Shown here one piece after another: positions 12,136 through 23,532 of a stretch of DNA of 64,000 bases (positions within the stretch are counted from its first letter, which is position 1; every line of letters starts with the position of its first letter). This DNA is from Panaeolus papilionaceus (Eukaryota > Basidiomycota > Agaricomycetes > Agaricales). Under the pieces are notes generated by a model. It saw nothing but the letters and a program-made list of their open reading frames with translations, made no database searches and was not told the origin of the DNA. The position numbers were made by a program, and so were the translations under genes. The DNA is taken from positions 930,001 through 994,000 of the forward strand of contig JADNRZ010000007.1 of NCBI GenBank assembly GCA_015501605.1, in the 5' to 3' direction.

Positions 12136-13264
12136 TCACAGAGAATTCACGCTTTTCAGGTGAAGGTCCTTGGCAACTGCTGAACGATCTTTCTCTAATC
12201 CTGTCCCAGTCTCGAAGGCTTTTATTAGTGAGGCCTGGCCATCATCCACCCTTTACAATGAAAGGCGTCTAATTAGTTGACCCTCCAGGAAAAAAATAGT
12301 TCCTTACGCACCATTTCACGGCATGAGCATCCCTTTCCAAGATGACTTTAACCGTCGTCCAGGAAAATCGAACAATATTGGGGAATCCAAATACAGGATC
12401 CATAGCAGTTTTAAGCCACGCTTGGGTATTTGGGTCAGAAGGATACCCAGAACCAAGGTTTTCACCCCACTTCGTTTCAGCCCCATTTTCTCCTTCGATA
12501 AAGTACCATCCTTCAATACAAGCGTCTCGCGTCACTTTAGCTGCCACACTAGCAGCTCCAACAATCTTGAATTTTGAGTCTGCTTTCTGAGTGACAGTGA
12601 AATTGATGCCCGGAAACACAGACGAGAGGTATTTTTCATAGGTGGTTGTGTTGCCGAGAGCGTCGACAAAGACCTGGGCAAGTGTTAGAAGTGAAAATTG
12701 AGACCCAGGCTGGGTGAGACGTACATCGGTTAATTCAATCCCTTTGGCCAAGATTTCACGTATGAGCAGGATTGTGGCATCTTGAGACTGTTTGTTCAGA
12801 TTGACTGCTGGTCGCCGTTGCATCCCACACGAGATAGCCTGAGGACTGTCACAATAGCAGCTCAGGATATGAAAGCAAAGCGAGACGTTGATTGTGATAT
12901 TCATACCTGAGAACACGGACAGACCACCCAAGGTTAGTTGGATCTGAGCTGAGGGTATCTAGCAATGCCGAACGAGTCTCCGCATTGAGTGTTTTCGAGT
13001 CTACCAAATTAAGGATGAGCTTTCTCCTTTCATGCACCCATGAGTGTACGTACCAGCAAACCCCAACTCTTCTAATGTCTCCTGATACGCAACAGGACAA
13101 TATGCAACTCCATACACAAGCGGGCCAAGCACGGGTCCTCTACCAGCTTCGTCGACACCCAAAATATATGGACCTGAGGTCGTTGGCAGCGGCGAATGGT
13201 AGGTGTATGACTCAATGAGTGGAGTAGAGGGTCCAGGTGCTGAGGGTATCTGTTCTTCCGACAT
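12136..13264 (-). CDS. RNH201: Ribonuclease H2 catalytic subunit A
   Basis: This encodes the catalytic subunit of type 2 RNase H, which removes ribonucleotides misincorporated in DNA and cleaves RNA/DNA hybrids in the nucleus. Residues around 34-44 read [11 protein letters not shown], giving the first catalytic Asp-Glu. Later come [21 protein letters not shown], and SVAAKVTRD with a further catalytic Asp. [10 protein letters not shown] and [10 protein letters not shown] are the family C-terminal signatures. The open frame runs on to 12269, but an intron with a GTGCGT donor just after HAVK joins to [16 protein letters not shown] and a conserved tail ending [10 protein letters not shown] at 12136. 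An earlier junction, [13 protein letters not shown], also fits the family exactly. Confidence 0.93.
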
Positions 13265-13431
13265 GGTATAAAATTGGATGGTGGTGAAAGGCAGTCTGCC
13301 AAAACAAGTTAAACGCGACTTCTTTGTTGACGCGTTGTTTGGCTTACATTGATCAAGGCGCGTCAGGTCCTCTTTTACCAGAATTCAAATCCAAATTGCA
13401 TGAAGTAACGACATAATATTGTACAAGGTAT

Positions 13432-15210
13432 TTAATCAAATTCCTCCGTCTCTGTTGGCCCAAACCCTATCTGTGAAGCATAAGAATGCAAGATCATCCC
13501 CTCTCTCTTGTATCGTCGCAGCCTCTCGAGGTCCTCCGAGTTGAAAGGCATCTGCTTCCCTTCGCTATCATACTGTATGATAACCAATCCCAGCTCTCTC
13601 AGCTCTTCGAGATACTCTACCTCCGGCTCACTGTGATAAAGTTCCATAACCCTCAACGGTAACCTGCGTGGGGGCGACGCTGAACGATCCTGAACACCCG
13701 CCGTGTCGACTATATCAAGCCGAGATCGAGCCATACGCGCCAAGCTCCCCGGAGAGCAATTCAAGGCATTGTATATAGCCATGATCTGGAGGTTGGGGCA
13801 CCACACAGGGTCTGTCCCATTATCTGTCAGCTTTTCAAGGAATTTATCCGTAAGCTGTCCATGATAACCCTGGATCGTGATTTCCATGAGCGTATCTTGG
13901 TTTGCAGAGAGGTAGTCGATGATTTCGCTCTCCCTAAGTGGGTGATAGTAAAAATTCAAGCTCTCTAGCTTGCATTTGGATCTGTTGAGGAAGTCCATGA
14001 ACGATTTCTCAGGCCACACTTCCGGACAACTGATTAATAGGTCTCTCAGCGCCGGAAGTGTCAGCGCGTCGAATAAGAATTCCGGAGTCATGTCCGGGTC
14101 GAAGGTGAGGCCAATCGATGTCAAATAGGGCAACGTGAGTTGATCCCCTACCACCTCTGCAGAGACGTGTATCTGGTTGAGCGTCAGTGACACAATGTTG
14201 GGCGTTAACGCCAGGAGGTCGTAGCATTGCTGGGCTGTCATGGCATGGTAGAGCACAATGCGAGTCATCTGTGCCCAGTTCAGTTGGAACAAAGTAGGCT
14301 CGAAGTGTATATAGCGAGGGACCTCCCAAGCGAAATCATGAAGATTAGGGGCATTGCTCAACGCGATCGACAGGTTCTTCGTTCGTTCCGCGGAAATTTC
14401 GTCTAAAGTAGGGTTCCTAAGACAGACTGACCTGAGGAAGGGGTAGGAGACATTAGGGCTGAACGGCTCAAGGCTCTCGTCCTCGGAAAGGTCAAAATCG
14501 ACCTTCTCCCAACGCCGTTCAGCATGCTTGATTGGTTCCCATAGCGTGATGTCGAAAGGATGGGTGCACAGCTTTGAGCGGATGCGCACAGGCGTGTCCC
14601 GCGAGCGAGATATCCAGAACGCGACTAACCGGTTGCGGTTATCATGCCGTATCATCGACTGCGAGGTGGTATCTGTAGCGGGATCGCGTCGCGGGTTAGA
14701 TGGAGTGGTGGTACAGATGGAGCTCCATAATCGAGGGGTGGAAAAGCAAACTTGGCGCCATTGAGTACAGACTTGACAAAGAAGAAGGGGTGCTTGCAGT
14801 GGTGAGGGTTGAAGGAAGGTTGAATTGGGGAGACAGAAATAGAATATCTCTGACAGGACTTCCAGTGGAAGGCGCTGAATGGGAGATAAATCAAAGTCGT
14901 CGGCGAAATGACTCTCCATTGAACCTCTGGATCCAACCATTCTCTCCTCAAACTTCTCTCCAGATTGGGCGTCTTCTGTCGTCATCAACGGCGAGGCACA
15001 ACATTTCATGGAATTTATCTTGACAAGCGGGAGGTCAAAAGGCCCGGGAAGAGAGAGTGATTCGAAATCGTATCGCCTCAGGCTCCTGACCAAACGATGT
15101 TCAAGTTGAGTTGAGCCACCAGCGACCTCCTCCTCGCTATGCCTCTCATCAGGAAGGGATATGTCGGTATCGCAACTGGGTGGATGGTCGATGGACATGG
15201 TGGGCGACAT
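13432..15210 (-). CDS. F-box/LRR-type protein, single exon
   Basis: This is an intronless 592-residue protein. Residues about 110-165 form an F-box: IQRLPLEVLSEIFYFCLP, then LCQVCTQWRQVCFSTPRLWSSI. The remainder contains weak, irregular leucine-rich segments (LTLPYLTSIGLTF, LTLPALRDLLISC, LESLNFYYHPL) typical of agaricomycete F-box proteins. Such proteins are substrate adaptors of SCF ubiquitin ligases, binding SKP1 through the F-box. This family is strongly expanded in mushrooms and targets are unknown. A second in-frame Met four codons later could also be the start. Its 3' end lies 167 bp from the RNH201 start, on the same strand. Confidence 0.85.
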   Translation of the reverse strand: MSPTMSIDHPPSCDTDISLPDERHSEEEVAGGSTQLEHRLVRSLRRYDFESLSLPGPFDLPLVKINSMKCCASPLMTTEDAQSGEKFEERMVGSRGSMESHFADDFDLSPIQRLPLEVLSEIFYFCLPNSTFLQPSPLQAPLLLCQVCTQWRQVCFSTPRLWSSICTTTPSNPRRDPATDTTSQSMIRHDNRNRLVAFWISRSRDTPVRIRSKLCTHPFDITLWEPIKHAERRWEKVDFDLSEDESLEPFSPNVSYPFLRSVCLRNPTLDEISAERTKNLSIALSNAPNLHDFAWEVPRYIHFEPTLFQLNWAQMTRIVLYHAMTAQQCYDLLALTPNIVSLTLNQIHVSAEVVGDQLTLPYLTSIGLTFDPDMTPEFLFDALTLPALRDLLISCPEVWPEKSFMDFLNRSKCKLESLNFYYHPLRESEIIDYLSANQDTLMEITIQGYHGQLTDKFLEKLTDNGTDPVWCPNLQIMAIYNALNCSPGSLARMARSRLDIVDTAGVQDRSASPPRRLPLRVMELYHSEPEVEYLEELRELGLVIIQYDSEGKQMPFNSEDLERLRRYKREGMILHSYASQIGFGPTETEEFD

Positions 15211-16259
15211 ACTAATGCTTCTGCGCTAGTATGGTCTAGCTTGTGAATATGATAAATCCAAAGTATGGAAGGAAATGAAGGGAGTGCAACTCTTCCACTT
15301 GTGATGGCTATTATATAGTGGGGGCTCTGAGTTTGGCCTCAGTTAGGGGTTACATAAGTCAACCCTACTTTATTGAATTCACACCGGCATTGTGCTGTGT
15401 GGGCAGCAGCTGTGCTTTGAGTGGCTGTGAAGAAATCAAGGACAGGCAGCGGTCGTCATGACTCAATGCAAAGGGCAATGCCGCCATTGCTGGGAAGGCA
15501 TCGAGCTTATCGAAAGTAACCATGGTCTAGCATGGCCCAAGGCCAATTATCCGCGCCGGGTGTCACTGTCACACCAATGTTCTTCACCTTTTTGACCCTC
15601 TAGCGCTCTCAAGTGCCACGAAACACATAGCAAGCGTTGAACGGTTGATTGTGTCCGTATCTTGCGGTACTTCCTGCGATGCCCTTCGATTTGAAGGGGT
15701 TGTGTTCAGCCTGACCCCAAGAGATTTCTGACAGATCGACTTCTCGATGCCCAGTACGCCTTTTGTCTAAGAACCTATCTTTGTTTCTTCGAGCGAGCCG
15801 TTTCATACGCTCTTGGAATATCATGGGAAGCACACGCCAGTAGATTGTTCAGCAACATTGACACCTGCCACATTGAGATAAATATATGGTGATCGTCTCT
15901 GGCAGCTTCTTCGAATCACTGGACCAAGCTTACAAACCTCCGCAAAACCTTTCTCATACGAACACACCATTGTCCACTAACGCCTCAACTGACCTGCAGA
16001 TAGCTGGAATGCTGGCTAGACACCAGGGTGGAGCAAAGAAAGGTTATTAAGCTACCGATGATTCTCGGACGATGCGATGAGGAGCAGCTTCTTCTTGATA
16101 TTGATCATCAACACTGATACTTCGATTCCGTCGTAAACCCTTGGAAGCTTGTCAGAAACATGTCCATCAGGGTCCATCCACCAGCAGATGTATAAATACC
16201 ACAACCCAACAAAATCACAAACGGGTCTACACAACACACACTTTCTTATCCACCCAACC
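15211..16259. other. Intergenic, divergent promoters
   Basis: This lies between the divergent starts of the F-box gene and the hemerythrin-like gene. The F-box side has a TATATAGTGGGGG stretch near 15311. The other side has a TATA box at 16191. The 15609-15833 and 16052-16417 open frames have no recognisable features. Confidence 0.5.
16191..16198 (+). promoter_or_regulatory. TATA box of the hemerythrin-like gene
   Basis: TATAAATA lies 69 bp upstream of the start codon and is followed by a C/A-rich leader ending CACCCAACC immediately before ATG. This is a good match to a strong fungal core promoter. Confidence 0.6.
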
Positions 16260-17173
16260 ATGCCCGTCGAAGAGAAATACCCTCTCCTCCCCGTAACAGT
16301 GCCCCCGAACTGCACGTTCCAAGACCACGTTGCGACATTCGCCACCGAGATGTCGCTCATCCACAACGTCTTCATCCGCGGGCTCAACTCAATGTGGCAC
16401 AACGCCCCGCGCGTCAACGGCGTCGAGGACGAGGTCTCGTTCGCCGGCTACTGCCTCTCCTGGGTCTGGCTCATGCACGACCACCATGAGGGCGAGGAAA
16501 AGATCATATTCCCATTCCTCCAGACCAAGTTCCCGATGCACCATAATGTGGAAGCACACCATGCGTTTTTGGAGGGATTGAATAATTTTGAGGCGTATAT
16601 GAAGAGTGTGCAGGTTAGTGAGGAGGAGTATGATGGTGCCAAGGTTCGAACACTCCTCGATTCGTTTGCGGCGGTGCTTGTGAAGCATTTGCAAGAAGAG
16701 GTGTGTAGAGTTTTCTTACTTTACTTGGAGGTATTGTTCCGTCCGTTCTAATTACACGACATGCATTAGATTCCATGTCTAGCACCCGAGCGACTCAAAG
16801 AATACGACGTCGACGGACTCAACGCCATGCTCAAAGGTAAATTCAAACGATGCTTATCAAAATGAGGTATTAATCTTAACATCCCCTCACAGTACACACG
16901 GATCACATCCAAACACTGTCCTGGGTAACATCGCTCTCCTTCGTGCTACATCACAATGATACGCGTATCGCGCCCAACTGGCCGCCCATCCCTGGGCCTA
17001 TCATGTGGACCATAAGAAATGTCGCTTATTGGCGGCACAGCAAGTGCGTTTTTTTGCAGTTTCATTCCTTCATTTTGTCTTCGTGCTGACTTGCATCAAA
17101 TCCCATCACAATCAGTTACTGGAAGTTTGCCCCGTTCGCTCGCTCCGGAGCTCCTCAAGAATACAAGCCTTGA
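16260..17173 (+). CDS. Hemerythrin-like (HHE cation-binding) domain protein
   Basis: The start is MPVEEKYPLLPVTVPPN, directly after the leader. The first exon carries the helical HHE domain with metal-ligand-type histidines and acids: LIHNVFIRGLNSMW, then WLMHDHHEGEEKIIFPFL, HHNVEAHHAFLEGL and LVKHLQEE. Later exons give IPCLAPERLKEYDVDGLNAML, then VHTDHIQTLSWVTSLSFVLHHN and a C-terminus YWKFAPFARSGAPQEYKP. This pattern is common in fungal proteins annotated as hemerythrin/HHE domain proteins of unknown function. They probably bind a di-iron or other metal centre and may sense or store oxygen or nitric oxide. There are four exons. No signal peptide is seen, so it is likely cytosolic. It uses many G/C-ending codons in the first exon. 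Confidence 0.85.
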
Positions 17174-18702
17174 GCTTGAGCTTGAGTTCAATTGTGGCCC
17201 ACAGCATTATGCACCATTCTCTCTGTTCACCACCGCGTCTTATTTTATGTAAATGTGTACAATTTTCCAATGTTCTTATGTAGCGCCAAATCATTGTTCT
17301 ATTTCAATATTATTATGAGCCTGACGAAGTGGCTATTCATCTCGTGATTGCAGAACCCAATTAGGGGTGAGAGACACTCAAGAGACAACCACTGCGCCCA
17401 GGTCAATGCTAAAGATGAACCGCGAACCACAACCAGCTTGAAAATCTACCATGTCACAGTTGGTAAGTCATTGTGTTCTCTAAGTACGTATACCCTTGCA
17501 TTGCTTGCTATGTTTGGCACGGAGACGTAGACGGCGGTTGATGCAGATATTTGAACCCCCTGCTGATTCTACTACCCCCCTTCGTTGCCAATGACTCTAA
17601 TTACTTACTGCCGTATGTAAAGCGTAAGTGTAACAATATATTGTACCTGAACAGAGACACTGCTGGACTTATAGCTGGATGCATGAGGGACGACGAAGTC
17701 AACCCCTATCGAGACGCCCTTCCTGACATGACAAGGTGAAGGTTTGATTAAGGGTGGGGTAACACCGTATGTAGGTAGATAAAACTGAGACGAAGTGAGA
17801 GGGAGAGACAAGAGAATGATCCAAAAAGAGTATCGATTATAATCGAAAAAGGATGAAGCAAAGAAATTGAATGTACATTGTTGGTCTGGTCATCGTTGCT
17901 TTGCGTTGTGCATATAACTGAGAAAAAAAAGGGGGCCAAGGCCAGGGCAAGCGCCAAAAAAGCAAAAGCGGAATATGGAACAAGCAGACAAGATGGTGGA
18001 TGCGTTGAGCACGGGGGAATATGGGGTCGAGAGAGCATGGTAGTGCTACAAGAATATGAGACGAAACCCACGGGATATAAATGAAAAACGAAAGGACAAT
18101 GACGACACGAGAACGACAAAATGAAAAATTCAAAAGCAAAAAGGCCATGTCATTGCATTGCAATTGGTAGAGCTTAACTAAAGGGTCGGAGAGCACAAAT
18201 ATCAAGCATATTCGTTAAATTTCAAATAAATAAAAGAAAACGATGTGCATAGATCAAGCACCCCAACACCTCACAAGCGCTCAAGTCACAACCTCAAGAT
18301 GCTATGTATGAATAAAAAAAGGAGCAAAAAAAGGGAGGACGTCAAGACGTCCAATGCACCGCGATTAAGATAAACCGCGCGATGAGAAATAGCCAGCCAA
18401 GGCAGCTTGTCAAATATAAAGTGTATCTGCGTTTGTCAGATAGCATGGTGTCGGTCGGGGACTCTAGTGGCGCAACAACATGCTGCAAGTCCTTCCAATC
18501 ATGGCATGAGAAAAATGAATGGGTGTGGAGGGTGTAGGAATGGGCTGTAGTGTATGTGGGAGTATGTGGTGGAGTGAGTTGGAGCAGTCAAGAGGAAAAA
18601 ATGCGTAGGGGTGGGTGACCAGATATGAATTTTAAATTAACTTGTTAAAAATCGGGGTTCAAGGAAGCATGGCAGGCAGGGAAGCGAGCAACGACGCAGC
18701 AA
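17174..18702. other. Intergenic / probable 3' UTRs, no gene seen
   Basis: Two genes converge here, the hemerythrin-like gene and the large membrane protein gene. The stretch at 17750-18660 is purine-rich on the plus strand (GGGAGAG and GAAAAAAAAGGGGG runs). It may be part of a long 3' UTR. Its open frames look like low-complexity noise. Confidence 0.45.
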
Positions 18703-20250
18703 TTAGGGTCTCCCGTAACCACCGCCGGCACCACCTAGACCACCTGACGACGGGGGAAGAGGGAACGAGCGAGCAACCTCGTCGACATCTGGTCCAATCG
18801 TAGACGCTGCAGATGCCTGTGAAATAATGGAAGGCTGCATGGAAGCAATTCTCAATCGATTTCGGACTTCCGATTCTGGAAGATCCAGCGCCGCGACGAG
18901 GGATTGCAGCGCCCGCTCTTTGCTCTCTGTGCTCGAAACAGAGCCCGTATGAACGTGTTGCACGAATTGCGGGCGAGGGGGAAGCTGGGACTGGATATCA
19001 GCGAACGGATCGAGCGTAACAGTAGCTTGAGAGGCCACTGTCGCCTGGGAATATCGCATGCGCTCTTTGCCCTTGGCTTTGGCTGATTTGGTCAGAGGCA
19101 CCTCTGGAACAGTCGTAGACAGGGAGCTGGAGCGGGAACGGGTCATGGAGCCTGAGCGGGAGCGGGAGATGGAGTTAGATCGTGAACGCTGATAATCCTT
19201 TGTTGCACCGAAAAAGGGATTATGAGGGGTCGTCTGCTGTTCATCCTGTGTTGAATTGTCCAAGTTGAAGAAGGGATTGTTGCTTGCTGTATTCTGAGGT
19301 TGAACTGGGGCGGGGAAATTGACTACCTCCGCGGATTCCCATTTGTGTTCAGTGACAACAGCAGGTGGAGTTGGGATGGCCATGTTGAGAGTGGGTGACA
19401 TGGCGCCGCTTGACCGGAGATTTGAATGGACGGTGAGGAAGGAGTCTTTTCCGGTCTGGGTGTCCCATGAGGTGGTAGGATTGGCATCTACCCTACCAAT
19501 GAAAGGGCGGGGCTCTGGCAGAGTGGGCTTGTCAAGAGTGAGGGTCTGTGCAAGATTTGGATCAAAGGGAGCAAAGGATTGAGGGAATTGGAGGGCGCCG
19601 GCGTCTTCTGCTGGATTATGGGTCCAAGCGGTGCGGACACTGGGGGTCTTTTTGAACATGGTGAGCTTCTCCATAGGTGCAACCTGGTCGACCTCCTTGG
19701 TCTCTTTGGTATGGTATTTGCCTTCCCATTGGTCTTCGTCCTCGCCCAATTTATTCCAGGGTTCGAGCTTTGATTTCCTTCTGTCCTGATCGCCGCGAAC
19801 GTTGCGATGTTGAACGTGGGGTCCTCTTGACCGGCTACGCTTACTGAGAGATTTAGAGTAGCGCCGGTAAGTCCAAATTCCAAATAGAATCAAAGCGCTT
19901 GCTCCAATGAAAGCGCCGACGCAACTCCCGATAACGGTGCTGAGTGATATGGGATTCTTCGATGAGGCTTTACTTGGGTCAACGGCTGTACTGGAAGATG
20001 TAGAAGGTGCTGTTGCTGGAGATGTAGAAGCAGCTGGGGTAGGGGGAGTTGTTGATACATTATCGACTGGCGGCGGTGGAGGGGTTGGCGTATTTGAGCT
20101 TGCTCCGGTATCGAAGACGAGTGGACCTGTAGGAACCACAGAGGACGCTGTTCTAACACCAGAGATACCAACAGCTACTGTGCTAGTAAGTATTGGATCT
20201 CCTCCTGCTTGCCTCCTCTCCAAAGGTAAACGACGTTGATGAGCGACCAT
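18703..20250 (-). CDS. Single-pass membrane protein with Ser/Thr/Pro-rich ectodomain
   Basis: This is an intronless 515-residue protein. Residues 50-100 are rich in T, P, S and A. A single transmembrane helix lies at about 103-127 (ISLSTVIGSCVGAFIGASAL and on), followed by basic YRRYSKSLSKRSRSR. The long cytoplasmic part holds Ser/Arg repeats (SRSRSGSMTRSRSSS), NPFF repeats (NNPFFNLD, HNPFFGA) and a conserved-looking segment ERALQSLVAALDLPESEVRNRLRIASMQ. The architecture resembles fungal cell-surface sensor proteins with mucin-like ectodomains (WSC/MID2 style), but no WSC cysteines are present. There is no clear N-terminal signal peptide: the N-terminus is basic. Function is unknown. NPF-type motifs can bind EH-domain endocytic proteins, so trafficking is a possibility. 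Confidence 0.75.
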   Translation of the reverse strand: MVAHQRRLPLERRQAGGDPILTSTVAVGISGVRTASSVVPTGPLVFDTGASSNTPTPPPPPVDNVSTTPPTPAASTSPATAPSTSSSTAVDPSKASSKNPISLSTVIGSCVGAFIGASALILFGIWTYRRYSKSLSKRSRSRGPHVQHRNVRGDQDRRKSKLEPWNKLGEDEDQWEGKYHTKETKEVDQVAPMEKLTMFKKTPSVRTAWTHNPAEDAGALQFPQSFAPFDPNLAQTLTLDKPTLPEPRPFIGRVDANPTTSWDTQTGKDSFLTVHSNLRSSGAMSPTLNMAIPTPPAVVTEHKWESAEVVNFPAPVQPQNTASNNPFFNLDNSTQDEQQTTPHNPFFGATKDYQRSRSNSISRSRSGSMTRSRSSSLSTTVPEVPLTKSAKAKGKERMRYSQATVASQATVTLDPFADIQSQLPPRPQFVQHVHTGSVSSTESKERALQSLVAALDLPESEVRNRLRIASMQPSIISQASAASTIGPDVDEVARSFPLPPSSGGLGGAGGGYGRP

Positions 20251-21131
20251 TGTCGAATGCAGGGGAAGGAATGATGCTGATGATGAAGGAATCAGGGGAA
20301 AGGAAGGAGGATAAAAAGAATGTGGTGATGTGTTCTATGTATGTATGTATTTTCAGGGATGCGGCTGTGATCAGTATCATCAAAATGATTATAAAATAAG
20401 AAATAAACTCACCGAATAAATATTAAAAACTCAAAGGTATATCATGGAAGTAAAAAGTTAAAAGGCGCTCAAAGTTTTCAGAAAAGACTTGACTGTCGTT
20501 GTCGTCGTCGTCTTCGTTGGTTACCACCGTAGTTTACAATAGCCGTGTCACACTTTGTCACACTGACCGTGAGAATTATCTGTTACCGCGTTTCACCTTT
20601 ACCCGGTCCGAGCGCTCCTTCGCTCCTCTTTGCTCTTCCAACACTGCCCTTTGCTTATCTTTTTATTCATTCAACGTTCTAGAGACATCCAATTATAACA
20701 TTCCAATGTTAAATGAGACTCTCCATTGACCCAGTCATCTAATTTCATCAGTCTTGATACCTGTGAATCCCCCACATGGTGATGTGAAATCTTTCAACGA
20801 TCAACCACTAGTCCTCCCGTCATTGTAAGGCGGCCAGTAGGATCAGGCCTCGTAACCCGAACGCATCAAGAGAAAAACTGTCTACTCTCTCTCTCTCTCT
20901 TATCATCTTCTCGATCATGACATCCTTACACTATTTACCGTTCCCTGTTTCATTGAACTTCTTTCAAAGGAACAGTTGATCCGCAGCAGGAGTAACATGA
21001 CCTGACCTCTGGACCTTATGATGCATTCACTAATTATAAGCAATTATAAACATTCTCCTGAAACTTCTCATCAAACTTGGCCACTCATTGTGGGCAGAGC
21101 ACAGGATACGGCTCTCCTCAGATTTCCCAAC
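20251..21131. other. Intergenic, divergent promoters
   Basis: This lies between two divergent genes. It contains a short GTCGTCGTC tract near 20497-20512, several TATGTATGTAT units near 20335-20350 (probably 5' leader of the membrane protein gene), and a CT microsatellite. No gene was recognised. Confidence 0.5.
20885..20900. repeat. (CT)8 microsatellite
   Basis: Eight perfect CT units lie about 230 bp upstream of the NmrA-like start. Pyrimidine tracts are common in fungal promoters just upstream of transcription starts. Confidence 0.8.
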
Positions 21132-22593
21132 ATGACCAAGACGCACATCTTTTTAACTGGGGCCACAGGTTTGTATGCAGACATATCTAATCATGATATG
21201 CCAATTCTGAGCACTCCAAAATTCCAAATATGACTGACTGACGTCTGGGTTGTTACTATTAGGGTACATTGGCGGCAGCGTTCTTGCACGTCTGCTTACC
21301 CATCCCCAATCCGATTCATTTGATATCACCGTCCTGGTCCGCGATCCCTCAAAGGCCGCGCAATTCCGACAATTGGGTGTCAGTTCAGTTCAAGGATCGA
21401 ATGCAGACCATTCGCTCCTTCGTGAGCAAGCCGCAAACACCGACGTAGTCATTGCTTGCGTACGCATACATGTCGACTCCTCCAACATCATACGCTGACA
21501 TTAGTTTTATTCTAATAGGCAGACGCGGACGATGAAGGTGCTGCAAATGCGATTCTTCGAGGTTTAAAAGATCGTCATCAAAAGACGGGCCAAGTCCCGT
21601 CCTTGATACACACAGTCAGTCCTATAATTACGAACATTATATTACTTCGGCTGAACGCAACTTTCTCTACGCCAGTCTGGGACAGGTTAGCATGAGTAAC
21701 CCTCCGAACCTGGTGGACCTTTACTGATGAAATTAAATCAGGTGTTCTCTCCGATGACGCTCAAGGGCGTTTCGCAACTGATAAGATCTACTCGGACATG
21801 AACATACCCCAGCTCGAATCATTGCCCCAAACACAGCCTCACCGCGTCGTTGATCTTTCGCTTGTCGAAGCTGATAAGGAAGGTAAGCATCCTACATGTT
21901 TATTGAACTACTCCGCTATCGCTCCATCCAAATACATGAATGAAATGGATTGACGAATGAACTGATGAATACTCCCAACTTAAGGTTATGTCAAGACATT
22001 TATCATCTTGCCGTGTACTATCTATGGAATCGCAACTGGACCTCTTGTGGACGCTGGCCTTCAGAATGCGCATTCTCAACAAATACCGACATTGGTTCGT
22101 CTAAGCGTCGATCGAAGGCGCGCTGGTATGGTCGGAGAAGGAAAGAACATATGGAACAACGTCCATATCGATGAAGGTACGAAACCCAATTAAATTCCCG
22201 TCAAAACACATAATAAAGCTTCATTCCATATGAAACCGCACAGTTGCCGACTTATACATCTTACTCCTCAACTTCATCATTCCGCACAACCTCAGCGGGA
22301 GCGTCATACCGAAGGACTTTACTCACGGCGCCGCAGGATTCTACTTTGCCGAAAACGGAGAGCACACCCTAGGGTCCATAGGGGAAGCCATCGGTGAAGT
22401 ACTGGTATCAAAAGGGCGAACAACCAACGCTTCACCGACGACATTCACAGAGGACGAGCATAAGCGGTATTTCCCTCGCGGCACGAGTCTCGGCACGAAT
22501 TCGAGGTGTCGGGCGGATAGAGCCAGAGCTGTTGGGTGGAAACCGAAATTAACGACTCGGGATATGTTGGCGAGTGTGAAGTTTGAGTTTTAG
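21132..22593 (+). CDS. NmrA-like / NAD-dependent epimerase-family protein
   Basis: Exon 1 (21132-21168) gives MTKTHIFLTGATG and joins to YIGGSVLARLLTHPQ at 21263, so the classic TGATGYIGG dinucleotide-binding loop is split by an intron. Following exons show FDITVLVRDPSKAAQ, then DVVIACADADDEGAANAILRGL, LIHTSGTGVLSDDAQGR and KTFIILPCTIYGIATGPLVDAG. The last exons give VADLYILLLN and end MLASVKFEF. This is the atypical short-chain dehydrogenase fold (NmrA/NAD-dependent epimerase family), common in fungi. It could be a redox-sensing regulator or a reductase. A YSD tripeptide (IYSDMN) lies where the extended SDRs have YxxxK, but no lysine follows at the usual spacing, so enzymatic activity is uncertain. 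It is probably cytosolic. Confidence 0.85.
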
Positions 22594-23532
22594 CGGTGGA
22601 GTTGGTGGAGAGTACACCACACTTTTGTTGGATTGTGAATATAAAAAAGGATGGTGTTCTGCATGCGCCGCATGGGTGCTCGTTGCGTCGAGGTCTCCAC
22701 TGTCGTTAAGGTGTTCAACAACAGCAAAACCTCCATGACTCGGGTGTGGGCGAGTAGCTTTTGTTTGAGTCTTGATACCTTTGTGTTTTATTGCTCTTAC
22801 GAGTCTTACCCTTACGATAGCAAGTATAAGGTGAGTAAAAAAGTATTTCGCGATTCACACCATCACTGATCCTGAAAGCGCAGATCTCCCATTTTAGGCA
22901 AACCCGCTCTCTGGTTCCAGCTTGCAGCCACCAAAATATGAATTTCTCTACACCTGTCAGGACACCTGAATTATTTTCATACATACACCATACATCTGTC
23001 TGTTCTAGTGGAAAAGGTGCAAGTATCCTGGATGACTTATAACGTGAAAGGGGAAGACATAAATGAATTGAAGAGATATTGATGGGATGAGGGTGTTGTC
23101 AAGGTAATTTATCTAATCAAGCAATAAAGCCCTTCCCTTCACCGTGGCATCTGTTCCTGTCCAAAAATTAACCGACTGGTTCATATCCTGTCTTTATTCC
23201 TTTAGCGCCGCCCTTCTCTTCTCTCCTCCTTCCCCCGTCCTTCTTTATACACCCGATAGACGATTAAACTAACATTCTCTAGACGTTTTCTAACTCGCAA
23301 TCTACTGGTTCCCTGGATACACCCTCACTCGAGCTCCTTGGCGTTGCTCACCCTTCCACTCGTTTAGTTATACCCACAACGCCGAAGTATATTTCATCCA
23401 CCTCTGCAACAAAATTCCAGAGTACTTTATCACATTCATTTACCTACCTACTACTCGTGGACAATCCAACACTCTACAACCAACAACAGCGTTGTTGAAC
23501 TTTACCCCTCTACGCCACCTCGAACCTCGCTT
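22594..23532. other. Intergenic, no gene seen
   Basis: This is the 3' flank of the NmrA-like gene and the promoter plus 5' leader of the SH3 gene. The leader before 23533 is C/T-rich (CTCCTTCCCCC, CTCTCCTCC), as in highly expressed fungal genes. Open frames at 22651-22869 and 22715-22984 have no recognisable content. Confidence 0.5.
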
